Shown: one piece after another, positions 10,269 to 18,720 of the stretch | How the letters are laid out: every line of letters starts with the position of its first letter | Numbering within the stretch: position 1 is the stretch's first letter | Source: Bacteroidales bacterium | Lineage (GTDB): Bacteria > Bacteroidota > Bacteroidia > Bacteroidales > Muribaculaceae | Direction of reading: 5' to 3' | Length of the DNA stretch: 64,000 nt | Assembly: GCA_014800845.1 (NCBI GenBank) | Contig: JAAVFJ010000003.1 | Location: 89,438 to 153,437 of the forward strand | Position numbers and translations under genes: made by a program | The notes under the pieces: generated by a model | What the model was told of the DNA's origin: nothing | Databases searched by the model: none | What the model saw: only the letters and a program-made list of their open reading frames with translations

Positions 10269-11471
10269 TCAGACGCCCTGATTCTCGCGGTTGAAAATGT
10301 GGCGTAGGCGTGAGAAGATGCGGTGGATGGTGCTCTGTGAGGGTGTCACGTTGGGCTGTCCCTGCAGGCTCTCTATGGCTTTGCGCTCATCGTCGTTGAG
10401 GCTTTCGGGCACGTAGACCATAACGTTTACGAGCAGGTCGCCGTGGTGGTTGCTGTTATACTGAGGCAGGCCCTTGCCGCGCAGGCGGAGAATCTTGCCG
10501 GGCTGAGTGCCGGCCGGAATGTTCAGGCGTGCTTTGCCCTCCACGAGGGGCACCTCAACACTGCCGCCGAGAGCTGCTGTGGGGAAGTCGAGCATGAGGT
10601 TGTAGATCAGGTCATTCTCGTCGCGGATGAGGTTGGGGTCCTTCTCCTCTTCGATTACGATGAGCAGGTCGCCGTTCACACCACCGTGGCGGGCAGCGTT
10701 ACCCTGGCCGCGCATGGTCAGCGTCATGCCATCTTCCACGCCGGCGGGGATGTGGAATTCCACCACCTCGCTCTTCTTCACGATGCCTTCGCCGCCGCAG
10801 ACGCTGCATGCCTGGTCTATAGTCTTGCCCTCGCCGTTACAGTCGGGACAGACTACACGGCTCTGCATTGCGCCGAGCATGGTCTGCTGCACGCGATTGA
10901 CATAGCCGGTGCCGTGGCAGGTGCTGCAGGTGTGGAAGGCAGTGCCATCCTTGGCGCCAGTGCCGTTGCAGGCATCGCAGGCTACCCAGCGGGGTATCTT
11001 GAGCTTCTTGTCGACACCGTTCATTATGTCCTTGAGGTTGACCTTCACCTTGATGCGCAGGTCGGCACCCTTGTTTACGGCCTTGCGCTGAGCGCCACCG
11101 CCGTAGCCGCCGAAGTGTCCGTAGGAACCGGCGCCCTCAAAGGCATCGCCGAAGATGTCGCCGAAGTGGCTGAAGATGTCCTCCATGGAGAAACCACCGC
11201 CAAATCCGCCGCCGAACCCGCCGGCACCGCCACCGAATCCCTGAGGACCCATGGAGTGGCCGAACTGGTCATACTTGGCGCGCTTGTCGGGGTCGCTGAG
11301 GATGTCGTAGGCCTCGGCGGCCTCCTTGAATTTCTCCTCGGCTCCCTTGTCACCCGGATTCTTGTCAGGGTGATACTTGATGGCCATTTTTCTGTAGGCC
11401 TTCTTTATTTCATCGGCTGAGGCTGATTTGCTCACCCCCAGCACTTCATAGTAATCTCTTTTTTCAGCCAT
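10269..11471 (-). CDS. dnaJ: chaperone DnaJ
   Basis: J domain with HPD, Gly/Phe-rich region, four CxxCxGxG zinc motifs. Confidence 0.98.
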   Translation of the reverse strand: MAEKRDYYEVLGVSKSASADEIKKAYRKMAIKYHPDKNPGDKGAEEKFKEAAEAYDILSDPDKRAKYDQFGHSMGPQGFGGGAGGFGGGFGGGFSMEDIFSHFGDIFGDAFEGAGSYGHFGGYGGGAQRKAVNKGADLRIKVKVNLKDIMNGVDKKLKIPRWVACDACNGTGAKDGTAFHTCSTCHGTGYVNRVQQTMLGAMQSRVVCPDCNGEGKTIDQACSVCGGEGIVKKSEVVEFHIPAGVEDGMTLTMRGQGNAARHGGVNGDLLIVIEEEKDPNLIRDENDLIYNLMLDFPTAALGGSVEVPLVEGKARLNIPAGTQPGKILRLRGKGLPQYNSNHHGDLLVNVMVYVPESLNDDERKAIESLQGQPNVTPSQSTIHRIFSRLRHIFNRENQGV

Positions 11472-11485
11472 GAGTCAAAAAAGTA

Positions 11486-12061
11486 TTATTGTCCTACCAC
11501 CACTTTGGCGTGACGCATTACCTTGCCGTTGATTGTGTAGCCCTTCTGCACGGTGTCCAGAATCTTGCCTTTCTGAGCCTCGTCGGGCACGGGAACCACG
11601 GAGATAGCCTCATGCTTTTCGGTGTCGAAGTCGCGGTCTTCGGGATCGATTTCCTTGACTCCGTTCTGTTCCAGATATTTTTTGAATTTATTGTAGATAA
11701 GCTCCATGCCCTCCTTTACGGATTGCACATCGGTGGCATCGTCGCCGGCTTTCAGGCCGCGCTCGAAGTCATCGATTATGGGGAGCATGCCTTTGAGCGA
11801 CTGCTCGGCAGCGTTCTTTATAAGCTCGCTTTTCTCCTTGAGGGTGCGCTTGCGGAAGTTGTCGAATTCAGCCATGAGGAAGAGGTATTCCTTCTTCTCC
11901 TTGGCCACCTGCTCCTCGAGCTCGGCCACTTTCTGTTCAAGAGTCTGCTCCTCGGCTTGGGCCTCGGCCACTTCTTCGTTCACCTCCTCCACGGTCTCGG
12001 GATCAGCTATTACCTCTTGTTCCAGATCTTCAGCCTTAAGGTTGTCTTTATCGTTGCTCAT
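11486..12061 (-). CDS. grpE: nucleotide exchange factor GrpE
   Basis: FDNFRKRTLKEK and GYTINGKVMRHAKVVVGQ signatures; directly upstream of dnaJ. Confidence 0.96.
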   Translation of the reverse strand: MSNDKDNLKAEDLEQEVIADPETVEEVNEEVAEAQAEEQTLEQKVAELEEQVAKEKKEYLFLMAEFDNFRKRTLKEKSELIKNAAEQSLKGMLPIIDDFERGLKAGDDATDVQSVKEGMELIYNKFKKYLEQNGVKEIDPEDRDFDTEKHEAISVVPVPDEAQKGKILDTVQKGYTINGKVMRHAKVVVGQ

Positions 12062-12212
12062 AATATGTAAATGTTTTTATAATCTGAGAAATAATGCGTG
12101 CGCTTTACAAGAATCGCTCCAAAAAATGTTAATGTCAGAGCAGACACCGAATTTCGCGCCCGTTCAGAGTATAAACGCATAAACAGGGGCTAACGTTCAC
12201 CACGCAGCCCAC

Positions 12213-13067
12213 TCAGAGATTAATAATTGTGGCGAAAGCCGTGGAGGCCCCTTCCAGCGCACTGAGGGCAGCTTCGCGGTCGGCGTAGATGCCAAAGAAG
12301 GCGGAGCCGCTTCCGGTCATAGAGGCGTAGAGGGCGCCGGAGCCGTAGAGGTACTCCTTTATGTGGATGAGGTGAGGATGGATTCTGAACATGGCGGCTT
12401 CAAAATCGTTGACAATCAGGGCGCGCCATTGCTCTATAGGTAGGCGTATCGCCTCGGTGAGCTTCACTTTGGCCGGGTGAGGTGTGATGTTGGCAAACGC
12501 TTGTGCGGTGCTGATACCCTCCGAGGGTTTCAGAATAAGGGCTGTCTTGCCGCGGAGCTGAGGAATCTCCAGCGGTGTGAGCCGCTCACCTATGCCGGTG
12601 GCGAAGCAGGGGCGGTTGTAGAGGAAGAATGGCACATCGGCCCCCAGCGAGCGGGCTATCTCTGCCAGCTGCGTGGCCGACAGGGGAGAGCCGTTGATTT
12701 CGTTGAGCATGCGCAGCGCGAAACCGGCGTCGGCAGAGCCGCCACCCATACCGGCGCCTGAGGGCAAGCGTTTGTCCAGGATTATCCTCACCGGCTGCGC
12801 CTCCGGAAACGCGCGGCGGAAAGACTGCAGAGCGCGCCACACCAGGTTCTGCTCCAGAGGGCAACCGGCGTCGGCGCCTAAGGTCTCAAAGGAATCGGCG
12901 GCTGCCGGCACCATTTCCAGAATGTCGCAAAGGGTGCCCGGTTCGTGCGGGAGACCGCAAAGTTCGCCGGCGGGGATGAAGATGGTTTCGAGGTCATGAT
13001 AGCCATCCTCGCGTTTGCGCACCACGCTCAGGCCCAGGTTCAATTTAGCATTGACAAATGAAATCAT
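12213..13067 (-). CDS. ispE: 4-diphosphocytidyl-2-C-methyl-D-erythritol kinase
   Basis: GHMP kinase motif LPSGAGMGGGSADAGFALRMLN; AKLNLGLSVVRKREDGYHDLETIF. Confidence 0.95.
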   Translation of the reverse strand: MISFVNAKLNLGLSVVRKREDGYHDLETIFIPAGELCGLPHEPGTLCDILEMVPAAADSFETLGADAGCPLEQNLVWRALQSFRRAFPEAQPVRIILDKRLPSGAGMGGGSADAGFALRMLNEINGSPLSATQLAEIARSLGADVPFFLYNRPCFATGIGERLTPLEIPQLRGKTALILKPSEGISTAQAFANITPHPAKVKLTEAIRLPIEQWRALIVNDFEAAMFRIHPHLIHIKEYLYGSGALYASMTGSGSAFFGIYADREAALSALEGASTAFATIINL

Positions 13068-13162
13068 AATAGGACAACTAAAGATTGCTGCAAAATTAGC
13101 ACATTAATTCCTAATCAACAGCCTCAATATTCAAAAATCGCCAACCATGTGCTGTCACCCTT

Positions 13163-13193
13163 TTTGATTTTCGGCTAAGTTTTCGTAACTTTG
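13163..13193 (+). promoter_or_regulatory. Bacteroidetes-type promoter of the mntA-like gene
   Basis: TTTG (13163-13166), 19-nt spacer, TAACTTTG (13186-13193); start codon 4 nt downstream. Confidence 0.6.
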
Positions 13194-13197
13194 CCTC

Positions 13198-13503
13198 ATG
13201 ATGAAAATAATTGAGCAAAATATAAGTAGGATAATTGAGCTGTGCCGGCGCTTCGGTGTCAAGAAGCTTTATGTCTTTGGGTCTATCCTTACCGATAGAT
13301 TCAATGAGCAGAGCGATGTGGATTTCTTGTTTAATTTTAGTGATAGTGTTTCCTATCATGATTATGCTGATTGTTTTTTCGGATTGCATGATGGATTGCG
13401 CCGCCTTTTTGGCCGGAATATAGACCTTGTAGATGAATCTGCAATAAAGAATAAGTATTTTCGCGAAGAAGTGGAGGAAACCCGACAACTGATTTATGGA
13501 TAG
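13198..13503 (+). CDS. MNT-domain nucleotidyltransferase, MntA-like antitoxin
   Basis: GSX10DXD motif: GS-ILTDRFNEQS-DVD. Confidence 0.88.
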   Translation: MMKIIEQNISRIIELCRRFGVKKLYVFGSILTDRFNEQSDVDFLFNFSDSVSYHDYADCFFGLHDGLRRLFGRNIDLVDESAIKNKYFREEVEETRQLIYG

Positions 13504-13831
13504 GAAAGTAAAAAAATATCTTGCCGACGTTTATAACGCCATTCTGGAGATAGAATATTTCATGGAATCGCGCCCTAAGGAGTATCAGACCTTTTGCGAT
13601 GATCTGTTATTTCGTCGTGGGGTAGAACGCAATATTGAAATCATGGGTGAGGCTATGAATAAGGCCTTAAAGCTTGAGCCGGAACTTTCAATAACCTCTG
13701 CTCGCAAAATAGTGGATACGCGGAATTTCGTGATTCATTCCTACGATTCGCTCAGAGCAGACATATTATGGGCCATCGTAGTTATACATATGCCTAAATT
13801 GAAAGAAGAAATCGAACAGTTGCTGGACTAA
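13496..13831 (+). CDS. HEPN-domain (DUF86/HepT-like) toxin
   Basis: RX4HXY motif in RNFVIHSY; overlaps the upstream MNT ORF by 8 nt. Confidence 0.88.
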   Translation: MDRKVKKYLADVYNAILEIEYFMESRPKEYQTFCDDLLFRRGVERNIEIMGEAMNKALKLEPELSITSARKIVDTRNFVIHSYDSLRADILWAIVVIHMPKLKEEIEQLLD

Positions 13832-13846
13832 GTAGGTTTTTGTGGC

Positions 13847-15166
13847 ATGAATTTGAATAGGCAGATACTTCGGCTGGCTATCCCTTCGATTGTCAGCAAT
13901 ATTACGGTGCCTTTGCTGGGGCTGTGTGACACGGCCATTTCCGGGCACCTCGGCTCAGAGGTGTTTCTGGCGGCGATATCGGTTGGTACCGTCTGGATTA
14001 ATGCTCTGTTTCTCACTATGATATTTCTGCGCATGGGCACCACGGGCCTCACTGCGCAGGCTTACGGCGCCGGTGACAAGGTCGGCGCGGGTGTGCTGCT
14101 TACTCGCGGACTGTTGTTAGCAGGGGGTATCGGTTTGCTGTTCATCGTGGCGCAGCGGCCGCTCCTTGCGTTGCTGTCACATGTGGTGGGTGCCTCGCCG
14201 GAAGTGAGCGCTTCGGCCGGTGAATACTTCTCGATAGTGATTCTGAGCGCGCCGGCTATGCTGATGACTATGGTGGCCAATGGCTGGTTTATAGGTATGC
14301 AGACGAGTGTGCAGCCTATGGTTATAGCCGTGACTACCAATGTGCTGAATATCCTGCTGAGTCTGTTGGCTGTGTTCGGCCTGAAGCTCGGTTTTGCAGG
14401 CACAGCCGCCGGCACATGCGTGGCCAACTGGCTCGGCTTGCTGCTCGTGGTCATTCTGTTGAGGCGCTTTGGCCGGTGCGGCTTCCCGGGAGCGAGCGTG
14501 TGCCGCGCTTTCAAAGGTGGCGGGTGGGGACGCTTTTTCAATGTTAACATCTACATCTTTCTGCGCTCATTCTGCATCATGGGTGTCACAGTGAGCTTGG
14601 CAGCTTTCGGTGCGCGTCTTGGCAACGATGTGCTTGCCGGCAATGCTGTAATGATGCAGTTCTTCACCTTTTTTGCTTACTTCATGGATGGCTTCGGGTT
14701 TGCTGCAGAGGCGCTTACCGGAAAGGCAAAGGGGGCCTCAGATTCGCGTCTGCTTCGCTCCGTCATCAAGCGGATGCTTGCGTGGGGCGCGTTGGTTACA
14801 GGCATATTCGCCCTCTGCTATGCCATGGGAGCGTCGGGTATCTCCACCTTAATTACCGACAATCTTCACACCCTGCAAATTATTGAAAATCAGAAGCTAT
14901 GGGTGGTGTTGACTCCGATATGTGGCGGCTTGGCGTTTATACTCGACGGGGTCTTCATAGGCCTTACGCGCACGCGAAGCATGATGCTCTCCACGCTTTT
15001 AGGCTTGGTGAGTTTTCTGGTGGTGGCGGGTGCCAAACTGCTGCCGGGAGCGGCCGGCCTGTGGCTTGCCTTCGACTCCTATCTGCTCGTGAGGGGAGTG
15101 GTGCTCGGCTGTGCGCTGTTTGTTAAAAAGTGTAATAAGGGTAAAGAAGTCAGTAAAATTTCTTAA
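13847..15166 (+). CDS. MATE family efflux transporter
   Basis: 439 aa polytopic protein; LAIPSIVSNITVPLLGLCDTAISGHLG is DinF/MATE-like. Confidence 0.92.
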   Translation: MNLNRQILRLAIPSIVSNITVPLLGLCDTAISGHLGSEVFLAAISVGTVWINALFLTMIFLRMGTTGLTAQAYGAGDKVGAGVLLTRGLLLAGGIGLLFIVAQRPLLALLSHVVGASPEVSASAGEYFSIVILSAPAMLMTMVANGWFIGMQTSVQPMVIAVTTNVLNILLSLLAVFGLKLGFAGTAAGTCVANWLGLLLVVILLRRFGRCGFPGASVCRAFKGGGWGRFFNVNIYIFLRSFCIMGVTVSLAAFGARLGNDVLAGNAVMMQFFTFFAYFMDGFGFAAEALTGKAKGASDSRLLRSVIKRMLAWGALVTGIFALCYAMGASGISTLITDNLHTLQIIENQKLWVVLTPICGGLAFILDGVFIGLTRTRSMMLSTLLGLVSFLVVAGAKLLPGAAGLWLAFDSYLLVRGVVLGCALFVKKCNKGKEVSKIS

Positions 15167-15191
15167 TTTTACACGATTTTTTTCGCAGTTT

Positions 15192-15761
15192 ATGGCAGCG
15201 CTTCTCCCCATAGATGAAAAGCAACTCATCAAGCAATTGCAGGACCCCAAGGAGTCCCGCACTGCTTTTGATATGCTTATGCGAGCTTACGGAGAGAAGA
15301 TTTATTGGCAGATTCGCCGCATGGTGGTGAACCATGATGATGCGTCTGACCTGCTGCAGAATACCTTTATAAAGGCCTGGAATAATGTGGATAATTTCCG
15401 CGGCGACGCGAAATTGTCGACATGGCTTTACAAGATTGCCGTAAACGAGAGCCTGAATTTTCTGCAGCGTGAGCGCTCGCGTCAGGGTATCTCCATCGAC
15501 GATGATTCACAGGATACGTTTGTGGTCCGCCAACTGGAGGCTGATGATTATTTCGACGGCGATGCGCTGAAGCTCGAGCTGCAGAAAGCTATAGCCGAGC
15601 TGCCTGAACGGCAGCGTCTTGTGTTTAATATGCGCTATTTTGAGGAGATGAAGTATGAGCAGATTTCCGAAGTGCTCGGCACCTCAGTGGGTGCGCTCAA
15701 GGCCAGCTATCACCATGCTGTCAAGAAAATTGAGAAGCATTTCCTCGGCGAAGGATCTTAA
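15192..15761 (+). CDS. ECF-type RNA polymerase sigma factor
   Basis: Region 2 DASDLLQNTFIKAWNNVDNFRGDAKLSTWLYKIAVN and region 4 LPERQRLVFNMRYFEEMKYEQISEVLGTSVGALKASYHHAVKKIE; ORF opens at 15111. Confidence 0.93.
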   Translation: MAALLPIDEKQLIKQLQDPKESRTAFDMLMRAYGEKIYWQIRRMVVNHDDASDLLQNTFIKAWNNVDNFRGDAKLSTWLYKIAVNESLNFLQRERSRQGISIDDDSQDTFVVRQLEADDYFDGDALKLELQKAIAELPERQRLVFNMRYFEEMKYEQISEVLGTSVGALKASYHHAVKKIEKHFLGEGS

Positions 15762-16735
15762 TTGTTGGCGACCAATTTCTTAAATTCCGGCGACATCCAC
15801 ACGCTTCCGTCAGTGAAAATAAGCATGGCGGAGAGCTTCATCTTGCTTATAACTCTCTGAGCTTCAGCGCGGGGCATAGCCATGCAGGCAGTGGCGTAAG
15901 CATCGGCGGTCATGCAGTCGGGCGCCACGACAGTAGCACTTACAGTTTCACCATGAGCCGGATGCCCCGTGAGCGGATTGATAATGTGGCCAATCTTTTC
16001 GCCACCCCTCTCGCGGAAGTTGCGGTAATTGCCCGACGTGGCTATAGCGCAATCGGTGAGTTCCACCACCATCTGCGATTCATGCACCTCGCCGGAAGAC
16101 TCCACCGGCCTGTCTACAGATATACGCCATTTGCCCCCTTTGGGATTTTTGCCGCGCAACACTACCTCGCCACCTATTTCCACCATCATATTCTTCACCC
16201 CATTCTCGGCGAGCACCTGGGCCACGCGGTCGCAACCGTAGCCTTTCGCTATGGCTGAGAAATTAAACTCCATGCGCGCGTCACCTTTTATGAGGCTGTC
16301 GCCGCTCAGGGTCAGCTTGTTGAAACCGATGTAGGGCATCATGGTGTCTATGGCTGCTGAATCGGGAAATTGTCCGCTCTTTGCGCCGAAGCCATAGGCG
16401 TTGATAAGCGGGGCTGCCGAGGGGTCGAAATAGCCGCCGGTGCTGTTCCAAATCTCGCGCGAACGCTTCACCACATCAATCAGCATCCCGCTCCCTTTTA
16501 TGCGCTCGCAGGAGTTGAGAAGGCTTACGGTGGACTGTTTGTTGAAGGGGGAGAGCTCGCCGTCCACACGGTTCATCACCTCCATTATCTCCTCGGCGAA
16601 CGATCTGTCAGACTCATAGACTATGTGGTAAGAGGTGTTCCAGACTATCCCCTCCTCAGTGAGGTAAGAATCGCGGGTGCAAGCTGATAACCAGCATAAA
16701 AGCAGGGAAAGAAGTAAGAGCGGAAAGTGTTTCAC
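15758..16735 (-). CDS. apbE: FAD:protein FMN transferase (ApbE family)
   Basis: MEFNFSAIAKGYGCDRV, GHIINPLTGHPAHGETVSATVVAPDCMTADAYATACM. Confidence 0.92.
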   Translation of the reverse strand: MKHFPLLLLSLLLCWLSACTRDSYLTEEGIVWNTSYHIVYESDRSFAEEIMEVMNRVDGELSPFNKQSTVSLLNSCERIKGSGMLIDVVKRSREIWNSTGGYFDPSAAPLINAYGFGAKSGQFPDSAAIDTMMPYIGFNKLTLSGDSLIKGDARMEFNFSAIAKGYGCDRVAQVLAENGVKNMMVEIGGEVVLRGKNPKGGKWRISVDRPVESSGEVHESQMVVELTDCAIATSGNYRNFRERGGEKIGHIINPLTGHPAHGETVSATVVAPDCMTADAYATACMAMPRAEAQRVISKMKLSAMLIFTDGSVWMSPEFKKLVANN

Positions 16736-16861
16736 GGCTTGGTTAATAAAAATTTATTGTGGCAAAATTACAAAAAAATAAAAAATTATCAGTAAATTTA
16801 CGCCCAAATTATTTACGAATAGAGAGGCCCGGGTGCCTCCCTCCTAAAATTTTTACAGCTT

Positions 16862-17455
16862 ATGCGAACTTCATTTGTATTTCTTGCCGAGGGCTTTGAA
16901 GATATTGAAGCCATCACCGTAATCGACGTGCTCCGTCGCGCCGGAATGGATGTAAAGACTGTATCCATATCATCATCGCTGCAGGTGCGCAGCGCTCACG
17001 GCAACATTCTTACTGCTGACTTGATCTACGACGCCACCCACTTCACTGATCCCGACTGGTTGATACTGCCGGGGGGTATGCCGGGTGCTACTAATCTCTA
17101 TGAATTCAGTCCGCTTGCCGGGTTGCTGCGCCGTCAGATGGAGTCCCCCTCAGGCCACATCGCAGCCATCTGCGCTGCCCCCGCCGTGGTGCTCGGACAG
17201 CTCGGACTCCTTCAGGGACGCCGCGCCACCTGTTATCCCGGTTTCGAGAAACTGTGTGCCGGCGCTGAAATGATTGACACTCCCGTGGTGGCCGATGAAA
17301 AAATGGTGCTCGGCAATGGTCCTGCTAACGCTCTGGTCTGGGCGCTCAACATCGTCAAAGTGGCCTGCGGAGTCGAGGCTGCCGAGAAGGTTGCCTCCGG
17401 CATGCTCTACTTCGTGCGTGCACGCAAGGAGGATGAGATGTATGATTTCGGTTGA
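16862..17455 (+). CDS. DJ-1/PfpI family protein
   Basis: VFLAEGFEDIEAITVIDVLRRAG and AAICAAPAVVLGQLGLLQGRRATCYPGFE. Confidence 0.93.
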   Translation: MRTSFVFLAEGFEDIEAITVIDVLRRAGMDVKTVSISSSLQVRSAHGNILTADLIYDATHFTDPDWLILPGGMPGATNLYEFSPLAGLLRRQMESPSGHIAAICAAPAVVLGQLGLLQGRRATCYPGFEKLCAGAEMIDTPVVADEKMVLGNGPANALVWALNIVKVACGVEAAEKVASGMLYFVRARKEDEMYDFG

Positions 17456-17472
17456 TAATCAGCCTTATACAC

Positions 17473-17507
17473 AAAAATGGCAAGCCTCAGCGGTTTGCCA
17501 TTTTTTA
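17473..17507 (+). terminator. Rho-independent terminator after the DJ-1/PfpI gene
   Basis: AAAAATGGCAA...TTGCCATTTTTT. Confidence 0.8.
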
Positions 17508-17688
17508 TGTGTTTTCCATAATACTTTTCGAACTAACCTAACATCATGAAACGATTTCTTGTCTTTATAACGGCCCGACTGCAGATTTAGTTTCTCAGTT
17601 GTGAAAAATTTTTTCACTAAAAATATGTGAGGTGGATTAAACCTTGTGCCGCTATCGCGGTCATACGTGTGTATTTAACTGATAAGCA

Positions 17689-18204
17689 ATGAAAACCGAA
17701 AACCGTCTTAAAGAAAAAATAGGCACAGAGGCCGGTTTCAAGGTTCCGGAAGGTTACTTTGACGAGATTTACGCCAAAATCTCCGAGTCGCTGCCGGAGC
17801 GCAAGGCACCCGCCCCTCTGAAGCTGTCGACATGGCAGCGGCTTAAGCCCTATGTCTATCTGGCAGCCATGTTTGCCGGAATCTGGTGTACGCTTAAGAT
17901 GGTGTCAATCATAGGCGACCGCGCCCCCGAAGTGGGCAATGTGTCGCTCGACAATCCCCCTGCACTCGTGGCCCAAGCCATTCAGAATGAAGATGTTGTT
18001 GATGCTACCATTCACTCTTCGGCTGTGACTGACGCCAATCTGGCTGCCGCCATCGACGACATGGAGATTCTCCCGGAAGAGGATGACGCCGCTGGCCGGG
18101 CAGATGATTTTGTGGATGTGCCGGACGCCTATGATGTAGACATAAACCAGCTGCAGGCCGCCCTCGATGTCGATGACTATTCAGACTACGACTATTATTT
18201 TTAA
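17689..18204 (+). CDS. small single-TM protein, anti-sigma-factor-like
   Basis: FKVPEGYFDEIYAKI motif followed by a TM segment; precedes a Spy/CpxP-like ORF. Confidence 0.55.
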   Translation: MKTENRLKEKIGTEAGFKVPEGYFDEIYAKISESLPERKAPAPLKLSTWQRLKPYVYLAAMFAGIWCTLKMVSIIGDRAPEVGNVSLDNPPALVAQAIQNEDVVDATIHSSAVTDANLAAAIDDMEILPEEDDAAGRADDFVDVPDAYDVDINQLQAALDVDDYSDYDYYF

Positions 18205-18216
18205 ACTCAATCATAA

Positions 18217-18681
18217 ATGAATAGAATTTTACTTTCCATACTCCTCTGTCTGCTCGCTATCTCCCCCGCCTTAGCGGCTGACAAAGCTGATAACGATGCC
18301 TCCAAACGTGAGCAGCAGCGCCGTGAGTTGATTGATTTTAAGATTAAGTACCTCATCAAGGAGGTGGATATTCCCGCTGACAAGCAGGCCGAATTCGAGC
18401 GTCTTTATCGCAAGATGGAAGATGAGCGTCTGTCTCTCTTCCGCGAGGTTTACCGCAAGGCTAAATCTGCGAGCAAGTCCTCTACCGATGCTGAGATTCT
18501 TGCCGCCTCTGACATGATTGCATCTACTAAGCAGCGTGAGGGCGCTATGGAACTCAAATATTATCAGGAGTTTAAAAAGCTGCTTACCCCCCGCCAGCTG
18601 CTTAACCTGAAGCGCGCTGAGGATCGCTTCAACCGCAAGGTCATGGAGACCCGCGGCAAGGCTCCGGCCCGCAAAAATTAA
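18217..18681 (+). CDS. periplasmic helical protein, Spy/CpxP-like
   Basis: Signal peptide MNRILLSILLCLLAISPALAA; charged helical LTPRQLLNLKRAEDRFNRKV. Confidence 0.5.
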   Translation: MNRILLSILLCLLAISPALAADKADNDASKREQQRRELIDFKIKYLIKEVDIPADKQAEFERLYRKMEDERLSLFREVYRKAKSASKSSTDAEILAASDMIASTKQREGAMELKYYQEFKKLLTPRQLLNLKRAEDRFNRKVMETRGKAPARKN

Positions 18682-18720
18682 TTAGCGTTTATCCGGCTAC
18701 GGCCATTTTTATGTGTTGTT

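Noticed and set aside
10443-11420. 325-aa plus-strand ORF opposite dnaJ
   Set aside because: Shadow of the dnaJ coding strand; Val/Ala/His-rich with no family signature.
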